Shown here: piece after piece, positions 32,942 to 40,255 of the stretch
How the letters are laid out: each line of letters begins with the position of its first letter
How positions within the stretch are numbered: the first letter of the stretch is position 1
From: Xylanibacter ruminicola
GTDB lineage: Bacteria > Bacteroidota > Bacteroidia > Bacteroidales > Bacteroidaceae
Length of the DNA: 64,000 bases
Reading direction: 5' to 3'
NCBI GenBank assembly: GCA_015060625.1
Contig: SUYC01000009.1
Coordinates: forward strand, 62,001-126,000
The notes under the pieces: model-generated
Told to the model about the DNA's origin: nothing
The model's database searches: none
What the model saw: only the letters and a program-made list of their open reading frames with translations
Made by a program: the position numbers and the translations under genes

Positions 32942-35512
32942 TTATAATCGGTTCTTTTCTGCATTACCGGCACCTGTACCCTTATACTTCGACGGGGTGA
33001 CATTGAATCTGTAGCGCAAGGAGAGTTGGATGCAACGGGAATCGTTGTCCTCTATTTTACGAAACATCATCCTATTGCTGTAAAGCATGACATGATTGAT
33101 ACCGCCATTGAAAATATCGTTACCAGTCAGTTTAACATTCAGACGGTGCTGGAAGAAGTCTTTGCTGACACTGAGCGAGAGCATTGGATTGGTACTGCCA
33201 ACATAGATGTTTGAACCTGTGTTGCCGTGGGTGTGCATGTAGAAGTCGGCCTGCAACAGCCAGTCGTGAGGTAAAGTCAGGATGTTGCCCAGTTGCAGAG
33301 TCAGCATCGGATGGCAGAAACTTTTCTCTTGACCATTAAACATGGACTTGAACCAGGGCTTCATCAACGACACGTTGTATTGCGGAGTCCATGTTATCCC
33401 GTTACCTAATTTGATGTTCTTCTGTGCACCCAAAGTAATAGTAAGCCAGTCGGCATGATCGTAATTCAAGTAAGTCACGAAATTCACCTTTGAGTCATCT
33501 TCTAGACCGCCCGCCGTATAGAGAATTGGATCGACACAATGGGAGAAGTTGGTCATAAGATAGAGCCACTTCCACATTACCATCGCATTCAGGTTGTGAT
33601 ACTTAACGGGCTTCAGATAGGGATTACCCGTCTGCAGATTCAAGCGATTCTCGTAGGTGACATCGCTACTCAACTGCCAATAGGAAGGGCGTGTTGTTCG
33701 CTTCGCATAACTGAAAGACAGTTGCAGATTCCTAACTGATGTAGATATAGAAAGAGACGGAAACAGGTCGTCGTATGTACGGCATTGTTCATCACGACGC
33801 TGACCACTCACAAAGTACTCTGACTCCACATGTTCGTAACGAAGACCTGCCGACAACTGGAAGCGTCCCAGACGTTGGCGTAGTTCCACGAAGGGAGCAA
33901 TGTTACTTTCGTGCTGTTCGTTATTGCTATTGGCAATGTATCCCTCTTGATTATCAAATCTGCTTTTCCATCGCGTATTGGTATATTCCTCACCTATCTC
34001 TATCTGTCCTTTCCACAGCGGATGGGTAACGAATAGTTTCTCTGCAAACAGTTTACTGCGTGTCAGACTCTCTGTATTCACATCACGGTCTTCGTACTCA
34101 GTACTGAGTTCCTGCTGCTGGTTACGACTCTGCTGTCTGCGGGAAGTGTAGTCGGCATTGAAGTCGATGCTGAGTTGCCCCACTTTGCCTGTGTAATAAA
34201 GATTAGCCTGATGGATGGGGGTGTTCTTGTTGCGTCTGACGCTGCTGTTTTGTAAATGGTCGTATGCCACTCCGTCGGCCAACAGGTTATCATCGTACTC
34301 ACTGCGGGTCTTTACATAGTCATACGTATTCTGGTAGAATCCACCGAAAGAGTGATTATCATTGATTTGGTAGTTGAAACCGAATCGTCCTTCGAGGAAA
34401 GGATTACGAACATGATTCTTCTGCTGATTGTTTATCACCCATAGTGTATCTGCAAAGATGGTCTGTTCGAACTCGCCATGACTCTTTCTTCTGTTATATG
34501 CCCCAAAAAGGTTGGCGAAGAGTTCCAGACCACCCGTACGATAGGTAAGGTTGATGCGCTCGTTATTGGCATAACCACGTCCACTGCGTGACCACGATGA
34601 CAATTCCACACCTAATCCTTCGCCTGCCGCCCGTTTGGTGCGGATGATGATGACTGCATTCACCGATGCGTCATAGCGGGCACCAGGGTTTTGGATGACT
34701 TCTACGTTACGGATATTGTCAGACTGGATGTTTTTCAGTTCTTGCAGGTCGCGGAGTTTTCGACCGTTTACATAGATGAGCGGTGCGCCTTTACCTAAGA
34801 TTTCGAAGCCCTCACCCCGTTTGGCAATCATCGGAACACGTGTAAGTACGTCTTCAGCAGTACCTAACCGTTCCATCACTGTGCCCTCCACATTCATCAC
34901 CAGGGCGTTGCCCTGCAGCTGCACCTTGGGACGCTCGCCTGTCACCACTACGCCTTTGATAGTCATTGTTTCGGGCTGCATCTTTATTGTTCCCACTTCA
35001 GACTGGTCGCAAAGTTTGTAGACGGTCTTGTAACCGACATATGAGATGCGAGCCAATACTGGTGATTGCTCGTAGGGGATGACGAAGACGCCAGCCTCGT
35101 TGCTCACGCCTCCACCGATGACGGTCGAGTCTGATGGATGAAGCAGGTAAACATTGGCGTAGGGCACGGGCTGGCGGTTCTCGTCGATGATGGTGCCCGT
35201 CAAGTGGCGTTCAGTCTTATGGGTACACTCCACATAGATTTCGCTCTCGCCACGCTTCACGACCCGGACGGGATAGAAGCCGACAATCTGCATGATAGCC
35301 TCTGTGACGGTCTTGTGCTTGATGCTGGTAGTCACGCGGAAGTCTTCCAAATCGTTGTAAAGGAAGCTGATGTAATAATCGCGAGACTGCTCGTTGAGGT
35401 CACGCAGAGCCTCCGACATAGATACATTGTCGTAACTGCGCGTTATTTTCTGCGCCTGAACGTTGATGAAACAGAACAGGGCAATAAGGGTCATCATTAA
35501 ATGCTTCATCAT
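32942..35512 (-). CDS. STN-domain outer-membrane receptor of the starch-locus ECF cassette
   Basis: 856 residues: signal peptide (about 1-20), STN domain (about 21-105; YDNVSMSEALRDLNEQ, VGFYPVRVV), carboxypeptidase-like domain (about 107-190; VPYANVYLLHPSDSTV), plug (VLTRVPMIAKRG, YVNGRKLRDLQ, VEVIQNPGARYDASV) and an OMP_b-brl_3-type barrel ending YKGTGAGNAEKNRL. Barrel and tail are most like paralogue B (18121-20661). Overlaps the upstream DUF4974 gene by 4 bp (ATGA). Its position between sigma/anti-sigma genes and susCDE suggests it senses starch-derived sugar or another cue and releases the sigma factor; the role is inferred from FecA/FecR/FecI-type systems. Confidence 0.88.
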   Translation of the reverse strand: MMKHLMMTLIALFCFINVQAQKITRSYDNVSMSEALRDLNEQSRDYYISFLYNDLEDFRVTTSIKHKTVTEAIMQIVGFYPVRVVKRGESEIYVECTHKTERHLTGTIIDENRQPVPYANVYLLHPSDSTVIGGGVSNEAGVFVIPYEQSPVLARISYVGYKTVYKLCDQSEVGTIKMQPETMTIKGVVVTGERPKVQLQGNALVMNVEGTVMERLGTAEDVLTRVPMIAKRGEGFEILGKGAPLIYVNGRKLRDLQELKNIQSDNIRNVEVIQNPGARYDASVNAVIIIRTKRAAGEGLGVELSSWSRSGRGYANNERINLTYRTGGLELFANLFGAYNRRKSHGEFEQTIFADTLWVINNQQKNHVRNPFLEGRFGFNYQINDNHSFGGFYQNTYDYVKTRSEYDDNLLADGVAYDHLQNSSVRRNKNTPIHQANLYYTGKVGQLSIDFNADYTSRRQQSRNQQQELSTEYEDRDVNTESLTRSKLFAEKLFVTHPLWKGQIEIGEEYTNTRWKSRFDNQEGYIANSNNEQHESNIAPFVELRQRLGRFQLSAGLRYEHVESEYFVSGQRRDEQCRTYDDLFPSLSISTSVRNLQLSFSYAKRTTRPSYWQLSSDVTYENRLNLQTGNPYLKPVKYHNLNAMVMWKWLYLMTNFSHCVDPILYTAGGLEDDSKVNFVTYLNYDHADWLTITLGAQKNIKLGNGITWTPQYNVSLMKPWFKSMFNGQEKSFCHPMLTLQLGNILTLPHDWLLQADFYMHTHGNTGSNIYVGSTNPMLSLSVSKDFFQHRLNVKLTGNDIFNGGINHVMLYSNRMMFRKIEDNDSRCIQLSLRYRFNVTPSKYKGTGAGNAEKNRL

Positions 35513-36156
35513 CGGATAATCAGTTTACCGTCCTCTACAGCCATATTGACATGCTCGAACATATTCAACTTTTCGACTACCTCTTGCAGACTGTCGTTCC
35601 GTTTCCAAACGAAATAGAAACGGAGTTGCTTAGCCTGATCGTTCTGCAAGTCCATACCGATGTGATGATAGGCTGCAATGTCCTTGGCAATGCTATCCAG
35701 CGTAGCATTGTCGAAAACAACTGGTGTTGCCATGACAATGGTGTCGCTTTTGATGGTATCAGCCGATATGACAGGTTGATGAGAGTCTGAAATCTCTGTT
35801 TTTTGAACAGGGGCTTTTGTGTCTTTTGCTACAACGTTACGAACGATGTGGATAGTTGCAAAAGCCATGCCTGTGATAAAGAGTACACCAATGAATGTTG
35901 CGGCGACCTTCAGCCATCCGCGACGGGGTTTACTTTCGTTGTAATGGGTCTTTGAAAAGTGCTGCCACTCGGCATCTACGTTTGCAGTATTCTTGCTTTC
36001 ATTTTCCCAAGTCATGGCCTGCTTCAACTGCGCCGTAGCCTCCATGAGTTCGCGCACTTCGGGGTCTTTCAGCATTGTCTCCAATGTCTGTTCCGAGTAG
36101 TTTTCGGGATGCTCCTGCATATCGAGCAGCATCTGGATTTTTTCGTTCAGTTCCAT
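35509..36156 (-). CDS. Short DUF4974 membrane protein, probable anti-sigma factor
   Basis: 215 residues with the same plan as the protein at 23207-23830: acidic N-terminal cytoplasmic part (1-90), membrane helix (about 92-113; VAATFIGVLFITGMAFATI), Lys/Thr/Ser linker, and periplasmic DUF4974 domain (about 148-215; FDNATLDSIAKDIAAYHHIG, KLNMFEHVNMAVEDGKLII). Again the FecR middle domain is absent. The ATGA overlap with the receptor start implies coupled translation and matched amounts. Lies 4 bp after the sigma gene. The anti-sigma role is contextual. Confidence 0.8.
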   Translation of the reverse strand: MELNEKIQMLLDMQEHPENYSEQTLETMLKDPEVRELMEATAQLKQAMTWENESKNTANVDAEWQHFSKTHYNESKPRRGWLKVAATFIGVLFITGMAFATIHIVRNVVAKDTKAPVQKTEISDSHQPVISADTIKSDTIVMATPVVFDNATLDSIAKDIAAYHHIGMDLQNDQAKQLRFYFVWKRNDSLQEVVEKLNMFEHVNMAVEDGKLIIR

Positions 36157-36160
36157 AGTC

Positions 36161-36673
36161 CTATCTATTTTTCTGTTTATACTCCTTGATTGTTGTCATC
36201 GCTTTCGTCAGGTGCTTGTAAACCATCACCTTACTGATGCCCAGTTCGTTGGCAATATCCTGATACTTCATGCCTTTCAGGTGTCGCATTTGGAAAACCA
36301 CTAGCGTCTGACCTGTCATGTTTCGTCTGGCATACTCCATCAGTCGCTCCCACCGCTCTGCGTAGGCAGGTTCTGTTTCGCCGTAAGGCAATGGCTCTTG
36401 GTTAGAAGAATTGGAGATTTTCTCTGCGGTGTAAGCCTGTTCAAACCTCGCCCTCACCTCCTTGTGCTCCAACAGGTTCAGGCAACGATTCTTTACGCTC
36501 GTTATCAGATAGCTCTCAACATTCTTTGGCATAATGTCCGTCTTCACCAGCGTAGCAAAGACCTCGCTTACCACGTCGCGTGATTCCTCGTCGTCGTAGA
36601 GCATCGTCCTCGCCAACCGTATCATCCGGTCATAGTGTTGACGGAAAAGCCGTTCTATCTCTATTTCTTTCAT
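36161..36673 (-). CDS. ECF RNA polymerase sigma factor of the starch locus
   Basis: 170 residues. Region 2: RQHYDRMIRLARTMLYDDEE followed by SRDVVSEVF. Region 4: LVVFQMRHLKGMKYQDIANE, then LGISKVMVYKHLTKAM. Close relative of the sigma factor at 23836-24336. The candidate autoregulated promoter ends only about 8 bp before its ATG, so its message would be nearly leaderless from that promoter. Heads a three-gene operon (sigma, DUF4974, receptor) closed by the terminator at 32837. Confidence 0.93.
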   Translation of the reverse strand: MKEIEIERLFRQHYDRMIRLARTMLYDDEESRDVVSEVFATLVKTDIMPKNVESYLITSVKNRCLNLLEHKEVRARFEQAYTAEKISNSSNQEPLPYGETEPAYAERWERLMEYARRNMTGQTLVVFQMRHLKGMKYQDIANELGISKVMVYKHLTKAMTTIKEYKQKNR

Positions 36674-36678
36674 CTATT

Positions 36679-36713
36679 ATAATAGACAGGAAAAGGTATC
36701 CAAAAGCTAACCA
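36679..36713 (-). promoter_or_regulatory. Putative autoregulated ECF promoter
   Basis: Minus strand: TGGTTAGCTTTTGG (-35-like) and CCTGTCTATTATAATAG (-10-like), the partner of the site at 32774-32808. A weaker look-alike (GTAACATTTTCG, then CTGCCTACTATATA) lies about 100 bp further upstream at 36790-36823. Confidence 0.6.
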
Positions 36714-36841
36714 GAATTCTAAAATTTTACAGAAAAAAGATATCCGCACCAGTTCCACTGTGCAAATAAACATAGTCATTTCTACCTATTTATATAGTAG
36801 GCAGAAAGCGAAAATGTTACAGTTCATAATTCATCAGTTTT

Positions 36842-36940
36842 GTTTGGCAAAGGTACGGAAAACGGCACAAAAAGCCCTCGGCAAAGCCCGGAAATCGGGT
36901 GCCGATGGTGAAAGTCTTAAACTACTTAAAGAAAGTGGCG
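36842..36940 (-). repeat. Terminator-like intergenic repeat, copy R1
   Basis: Read on the minus strand: a tail shared with R3 and R4 (ACTTTCTTTAAGTAGTTTAA), a stem-loop with outer arms near CCATCGGC/GCCGAGGG and inner arms CCCG/CGGG, a T-run, then GTGCCGTTTTCCGTACCTTTGCC split by the TAnnTTTG-like box. It starts right after the stop of the Crp-like gene and lies upstream of the ECF sigma gene. Probably a terminator for the first and possibly a promoter for the second. Confidence 0.75.
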
Positions 36941-37519
36941 CTATTTTTTCGCTTCGAACGTGATATCCTTGCGGATGGTGCTCAGGTAATTGGGCGTGAC
37001 GCAGAGAAAAGAGGCGAGGTCCTGCAAGGCAAGGTGATGCACGATGCCGGGACAACGACGTAGCAGCAACTCGTAGCGCTCGCGGGCCGTGGCGCAATGT
37101 AGGTCGAGGTAGCGCGAACGGAACTGGAAGAGAATGTGTTCAGCAATGAAAGCACGCAGCTTCATCGTATCCTTGCTCTGGTCGAAAAACTGTTCCAGTT
37201 GCTGGCCTGTAACCCTGAGCACGCGACTGGGCATCATTGCCACGATGGTAGTCTGCGACGGACGACCATAAAGGAACGTAGGATAGTCGGTTACAAACTC
37301 GCCCGCAAACGAGAACCATGTGATGTGTTCCTTGTCGTCGCTGATACCATGGTTCACATACTTAAAGCACCCCTCCGTTACAAATCCAAACCAACGCGAT
37401 GGGTCGCCCTCGCGTTCCATCTGATCACCCTTGCGATATTCCACAAGTTCACCTTCGCCCTCGCAAAACTCACGCAGCATCTGAAGGTCAATACTATTAT
37501 TGCTGAATTTCTGTTCCAT
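36941..37519 (-). CDS. Crp/Fnr-family transcription regulator
   Basis: 192 residues from the ATG at 37519. Cyclic-nucleotide-binding-like beta-roll (about 10-115; GELVEYRKGDQMEREGDPSR, WFGFVTEGCFKYV), long dimer helix, and a C-terminal winged helix (about 145-190; LALQDLASFLCVTPNYLSTI). There is no FNR-type cysteine cluster and the cAMP-contact Arg-Ser pair is not evident, so the effector is unknown. The longer start at 37603 lies upstream of the -7 box at 37540-37547 and is rejected. A partial, deleted copy of this gene occurs at 44598-44744. Confidence 0.88.
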   Translation of the reverse strand: MEQKFSNNSIDLQMLREFCEGEGELVEYRKGDQMEREGDPSRWFGFVTEGCFKYVNHGISDDKEHITWFSFAGEFVTDYPTFLYGRPSQTTIVAMMPSRVLRVTGQQLEQFFDQSKDTMKLRAFIAEHILFQFRSRYLDLHCATARERYELLLRRCPGIVHHLALQDLASFLCVTPNYLSTIRKDITFEAKK

Positions 37520-37539
37520 CGTCAGTGCTTGTTTGGCTG

Positions 37540-37547
37540 CAAAGTTA
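37540..37547 (-). promoter_or_regulatory. -7 box of the Crp-like gene
   Basis: TAACTTTG on the minus strand, 21 bp before the ATG at 37519. It decides the start of the gene. Confidence 0.65.
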
Positions 37548-37642
37548 CTAAAATTCCCACGAAAGCGTTCATAGCGAGAGCCGTATGTTTTTATCGTCAT
37601 CAACTACAAGAATCATTATGGATATACTTATATTCTATTTCA

Positions 37643-38977
37643 TCATAAAAATGGAACCATGTATGCCGGTAGCATAATGGTTTCCTGATCCTTTGCGAAG
37701 TCCTTGGTATACACCATATATCGCCACAATATCCTGGACGAATAAATACGACAGAACTCATCAAGCGAAGCATGTGACTTACTGCTCGACGACTTCACCT
37801 CTATAGGACAAATCTTTGCTCCACGAGACAATAGGAAGTCAGTCTCATAGTAGTGTTTCTCATCACGTGGCCAAGTGTGGTAGAAGAGTTCATTCCCTGC
37901 AGCCACCAGCATCTGGCTGACAAGGTTCTCATATACATAGCCCAGATTGGCTGGTAGTTTGTCTGCCAAAAGCTTCTCGTAAATGATATTCTCTGTAAAG
38001 CTCTTGTCCCAAAACGCCAGCGTGATAAACAGTCCCGTATCGCAAACGAACATCTTGAATTGGTCTTTGTTTTTCGTAAGCCCCATACCCACTTGTGGGT
38101 CGTTCACGTGATAACACATGTTTACCGTCTTGCTGTCTTCAAGGTCTTTCAGCAGTTCCGTCATTTTCTCGTCGTCCACCCTACCTACAACTGCGTATGG
38201 CACATATCGTATGGCATTTCGGCTTAGTTGTCCGGGGACGGAACGGAACATTACCGATGCTCGTCCCGAGGGGTCTATCTTTAGGAAGTCGTCCTCATAA
38301 AGTTTGAGTATGCGACGCTTCACTTGATCAACCTTACTGAAGTTATTGGTGTCAAGGTAGGCATTGACGGCCTGCGGCATACCACCCACCAGCATATATA
38401 GCCGTAGGTTGCGTGCCATCTCCCTATGGGCTGGCCCGAGGGCATGCTGCTGCTCCCAGAACTTGCGTAGCAGTGGAACTGTTGCTTCGTCGCCCAATGC
38501 CCACCGGAACTCCTCAAAATCCATCGGATTCATCTGTATCCTGTCCTCTTCGCTTGGAATCGTGATACCATCAGTATTTTTCTTGATGCTGATCAGCGAA
38601 CCCGTTTCGATGTAGTCGTAACGCCCGTCTTCCACCAGATATTTGATTGCTTGACGCGCCATCGGACATTTCTGAACCTCGTCGAAAATGATGACAGATT
38701 CCCGTGGCTTCAGTGTCACATGATATGCAGTCTGGAGATACAGAAACAGGTAGTCCAAATCCATCAGGTCGTTGAACAAATCCTTGATGGCCTTCGATGC
38801 CTTGTTGAAGTCTATCAGCAAGTATGACTCATATTCGTTCTTGGCAAAGGTTTCCACGATGGTCGACTTGCCGACACGTCGCGCACCTTCAACAAGCAAT
38901 GCACTCTTACCGTCCGATTCCTGTTTCCAGTTCAGCAATTGAGTGTAAATCTTTCTTTTGAACAGTCTTTCTTTCAT
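37643..38977 (-). CDS. AAA ATPase with DUF4143 domain
   Basis: 444 residues. N-terminal AAA_14 P-loop domain: Walker A LVEGARRVGKSTIVE (about 29-43), Walker B VIIFDEVQKCP (about 97-107), sensor segment YIETGSLISIK. A helical lid and a C-terminal DUF4143 domain follow (about 215-420) with a nuclease-like core signature YYETDFLLSR and PIEVKSSSS (restriction-endonuclease-fold D...ExK pattern). Such proteins are common, patchily distributed accessory genes in Bacteroidetes; their role is unproved, with suggestions of defence or regulation. Three 33-bp-spaced direct repeats precede its promoter. Confidence 0.9.
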   Translation of the reverse strand: MKERLFKRKIYTQLLNWKQESDGKSALLVEGARRVGKSTIVETFAKNEYESYLLIDFNKASKAIKDLFNDLMDLDYLFLYLQTAYHVTLKPRESVIIFDEVQKCPMARQAIKYLVEDGRYDYIETGSLISIKKNTDGITIPSEEDRIQMNPMDFEEFRWALGDEATVPLLRKFWEQQHALGPAHREMARNLRLYMLVGGMPQAVNAYLDTNNFSKVDQVKRRILKLYEDDFLKIDPSGRASVMFRSVPGQLSRNAIRYVPYAVVGRVDDEKMTELLKDLEDSKTVNMCYHVNDPQVGMGLTKNKDQFKMFVCDTGLFITLAFWDKSFTENIIYEKLLADKLPANLGYVYENLVSQMLVAAGNELFYHTWPRDEKHYYETDFLLSRGAKICPIEVKSSSSKSHASLDEFCRIYSSRILWRYMVYTKDFAKDQETIMLPAYMVPFL

Positions 38978-38997
38978 AAAGTCCTCTGTTTACGGTG

Positions 38998-39005
38998 CAA
39001 AGATA
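38998..39005 (-). promoter_or_regulatory. -7 box of the AAA/DUF4143 gene
   Basis: TATCTTTG on the minus strand, 20 bp before the ATG. The nearest TTTG at about the -33 distance belongs to the first of the three direct repeats (39018-39030). Confidence 0.65.
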
Positions 39006-39017
39006 GCAAAATTATTC

Positions 39018-39096
39018 AATCCCCACAAATATATTTCAATAAAATATACTAATCCCCACAGAATTTTCTCTCAAGAACCATCTATTCCCCACAAAT
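39018..39096 (-). repeat. Three direct repeats with exact 33-bp period
   Basis: AATCCCCACAAAT (39018), AATCCCCACAGAA (39051) and ATTCCCCACAAAT (39084), the CCCC starting at 39021, 39054 and 39087. They lie directly upstream of the -7 box of the AAA/DUF4143 gene; the nearest overlaps the -33 region. Likely operator array. Confidence 0.75.
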
Positions 39097-39132
39097 TTCT
39101 TTTCCGATATGTTTTTTGCGAAAATAATTATT

Positions 39133-39227
39133 TTGTTTGCCAAAGTTACGGAAAACGGCACAAAAATCCCCTCGGCAAAGCCAAGAAATTGGGTGCCGAG
39201 GGTATGGGTCTTAACTCAGGTTAAGAG
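39133..39227 (-). repeat. Terminator-like intergenic repeat, copy R2
   Basis: Carries the shared order GCCAAAGTTACGGAAAACGG, CACAAAAATCCCCTCGGC, and GTGCCGAGGGTATGGGTCTT. The outer stem CCCTCGGC/GCCGAGGG is perfect. Its far end diverges into a TTAACTCAGGTTAAG hairpin. Lies between the DUF6169 gene end and the AAA/DUF4143 promoter array. Confidence 0.7.
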
Positions 39228-39238
39228 TATTCGCTCGT

Positions 39239-39736
39239 TTACTCAGGTTTGTTGGTCAAGATATTAATAGTTTCCTTAAATTCAGAAACTATTTCTATTA
39301 GACGTGGATTTGACTTTTGTACTATGAGCGCAGCAAAATTCTTGGTTTTACCTTCCATTACTTCTGCTGTTTCTAATATATATGCATCACGATGGCTGTA
39401 AGTATTAAACCATCTAACAAAAAGGCGACTTCGTAACGCCTGTTTGCCGTCTCCTGTTTCACATATATATAGTAATATGTCGGGATTCGCACTAAAGAAC
39501 GCTTCAATCAATAATAGAATTGTTTCGCGTAGTTTAAAATCAAGTGGTGACGGTTGATGGCTTTGGTTGTTAATGGTAAACTGATATGCTCCAGTCTGCC
39601 AGATAGAATAATCATCCATGAAACCAATCACAAAGATTTGTCCTCTGCTGGTTTCTATGAGATAATCACGTCCATTTTCAGTCCACACCTTATAAGGCGC
39701 AAGACGATTAATATATGCCAGATTGAGTGGATTCAT
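39239..39736 (-). CDS. DUF6169-like protein of unknown function
   Basis: 165 residues. N-terminal part (1-70) is a beta-rich module with YKVWTENGRDYLIETSRGQ and IFVIGFMDDYSI; middle part DFKLRETILLLIEAFFSANP leads to LLYICETGDGKQALRSRLFV RWF read with one gap; C-terminal helices end in INILTNKPE. The DYLIETSRG opening and CETGDGKQALRSRLF core match my memory of the DUF6169 family. Four bases separate it from a 48-residue charged gene, a two-gene arrangement like that of toxin-antitoxin pairs; there is no direct evidence for toxicity. Confidence 0.7.
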   Translation of the reverse strand: MNPLNLAYINRLAPYKVWTENGRDYLIETSRGQIFVIGFMDDYSIWQTGAYQFTINNQSHQPSPLDFKLRETILLLIEAFFSANPDILLYICETGDGKQALRSRLFVRWFNTYSHRDAYILETAEVMEGKTKNFAALIVQKSNPRLIEIVSEFKETINILTNKPE

Positions 39737-39739
39737 TTA

Positions 39740-39886
39740 TCAGATACTTAGTTGCAAACGTTCCTGACGAATCTTCTCGATTTCCTTTTCTGCCTTTTCT
39801 TGCCATTCGTGCTTCTTACGAATAGACTCACGAAATGCTGCTATAATTTCATCGCGTGTACGATTTTTAAATGCTACTGATGTCAT
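39740..39886 (-). CDS. Small charged protein preceding the DUF6169 gene
   Basis: 48 residues from the ATG at 39886: MTSVAFKNRTRDEIIAAFRE, then a long helix very rich in Glu, Lys and Arg (KKHEWQEKAEKEIEKIRQER). Probably a single coiled-coil helix, the usual look of a small antitoxin or partner peptide. The -7 box at 39915-39922 lies between this ATG and a possible start at 39925, which is therefore rejected. Confidence 0.65.
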   Translation of the reverse strand: MTSVAFKNRTRDEIIAAFRESIRKKHEWQEKAEKEIEKIRQERLQLSI

Positions 39887-39914
39887 AGTATAATCCTTTC
39901 TTCTATTTCGGCAG

Positions 39915-39922
39915 CAAAGATA
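39915..39922 (-). promoter_or_regulatory. -7 box of the small-protein/DUF6169 pair
   Basis: TATCTTTG on the minus strand with TTTG about 20 bp upstream, 29 bp before the start codon. Confidence 0.7.
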
Positions 39923-40001
39923 CAAAGTATATCTGATAGTTCCAAACTTTTATTCACTTTTTTGTTGTTGATTATGCTGATTATGTTTCTTATTTGTACT
40001 C

Positions 40002-40249
40002 TTAAAATAGTTTCTGCAACTGATTATCGATGTCCTTGCCGTGCAATCCACGGGCGATGATGGTGCCATCGGGGGCGAATAGAATGGTCTCAGGGAGAGC
40101 ATCGATACCATAGATATAAACATAATGTCGCCTGCCTCTATGATAATGGGTATTCTGGATATTTTACTCTTTCTATCGTTCTTTGTCTGAGCCTGCCCCG
40201 TCATAGCGACGAGGGCAAGCATCATTGTAATAATAGCTTTCTTGGCCAT
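40002..40249 (-). pseudogene. Frameshifted, internally deleted thioredoxin-family (TlpA-like) remnant
   Basis: The start encodes a signal peptide (MAKKAIITMMLALVAMTGQA) very like that of the next gene upstream (MNKKTFFTMMLALVTMTGLA). The C-terminal end of a TlpA/AhpC-type protein (YVYIYGIDALPETILFAPDG, then TIIARGLHGKDIDNQLQKLF and a stop) is intact in a different frame. The CxxC-bearing core is missing. Hence a once-complete protein lost its middle and its frame. It follows the full-length paralogue by 6 bp. Confidence 0.8.
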
Positions 40250-40255
40250 GATTGG

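Noticed and set aside
39018..39096. Three evenly spaced repeats as a possible CRISPR array
   Set aside because: The repeats are 13 bp with A/T-rich gaps, only three copies, directly over a promoter, and no cas gene is present.
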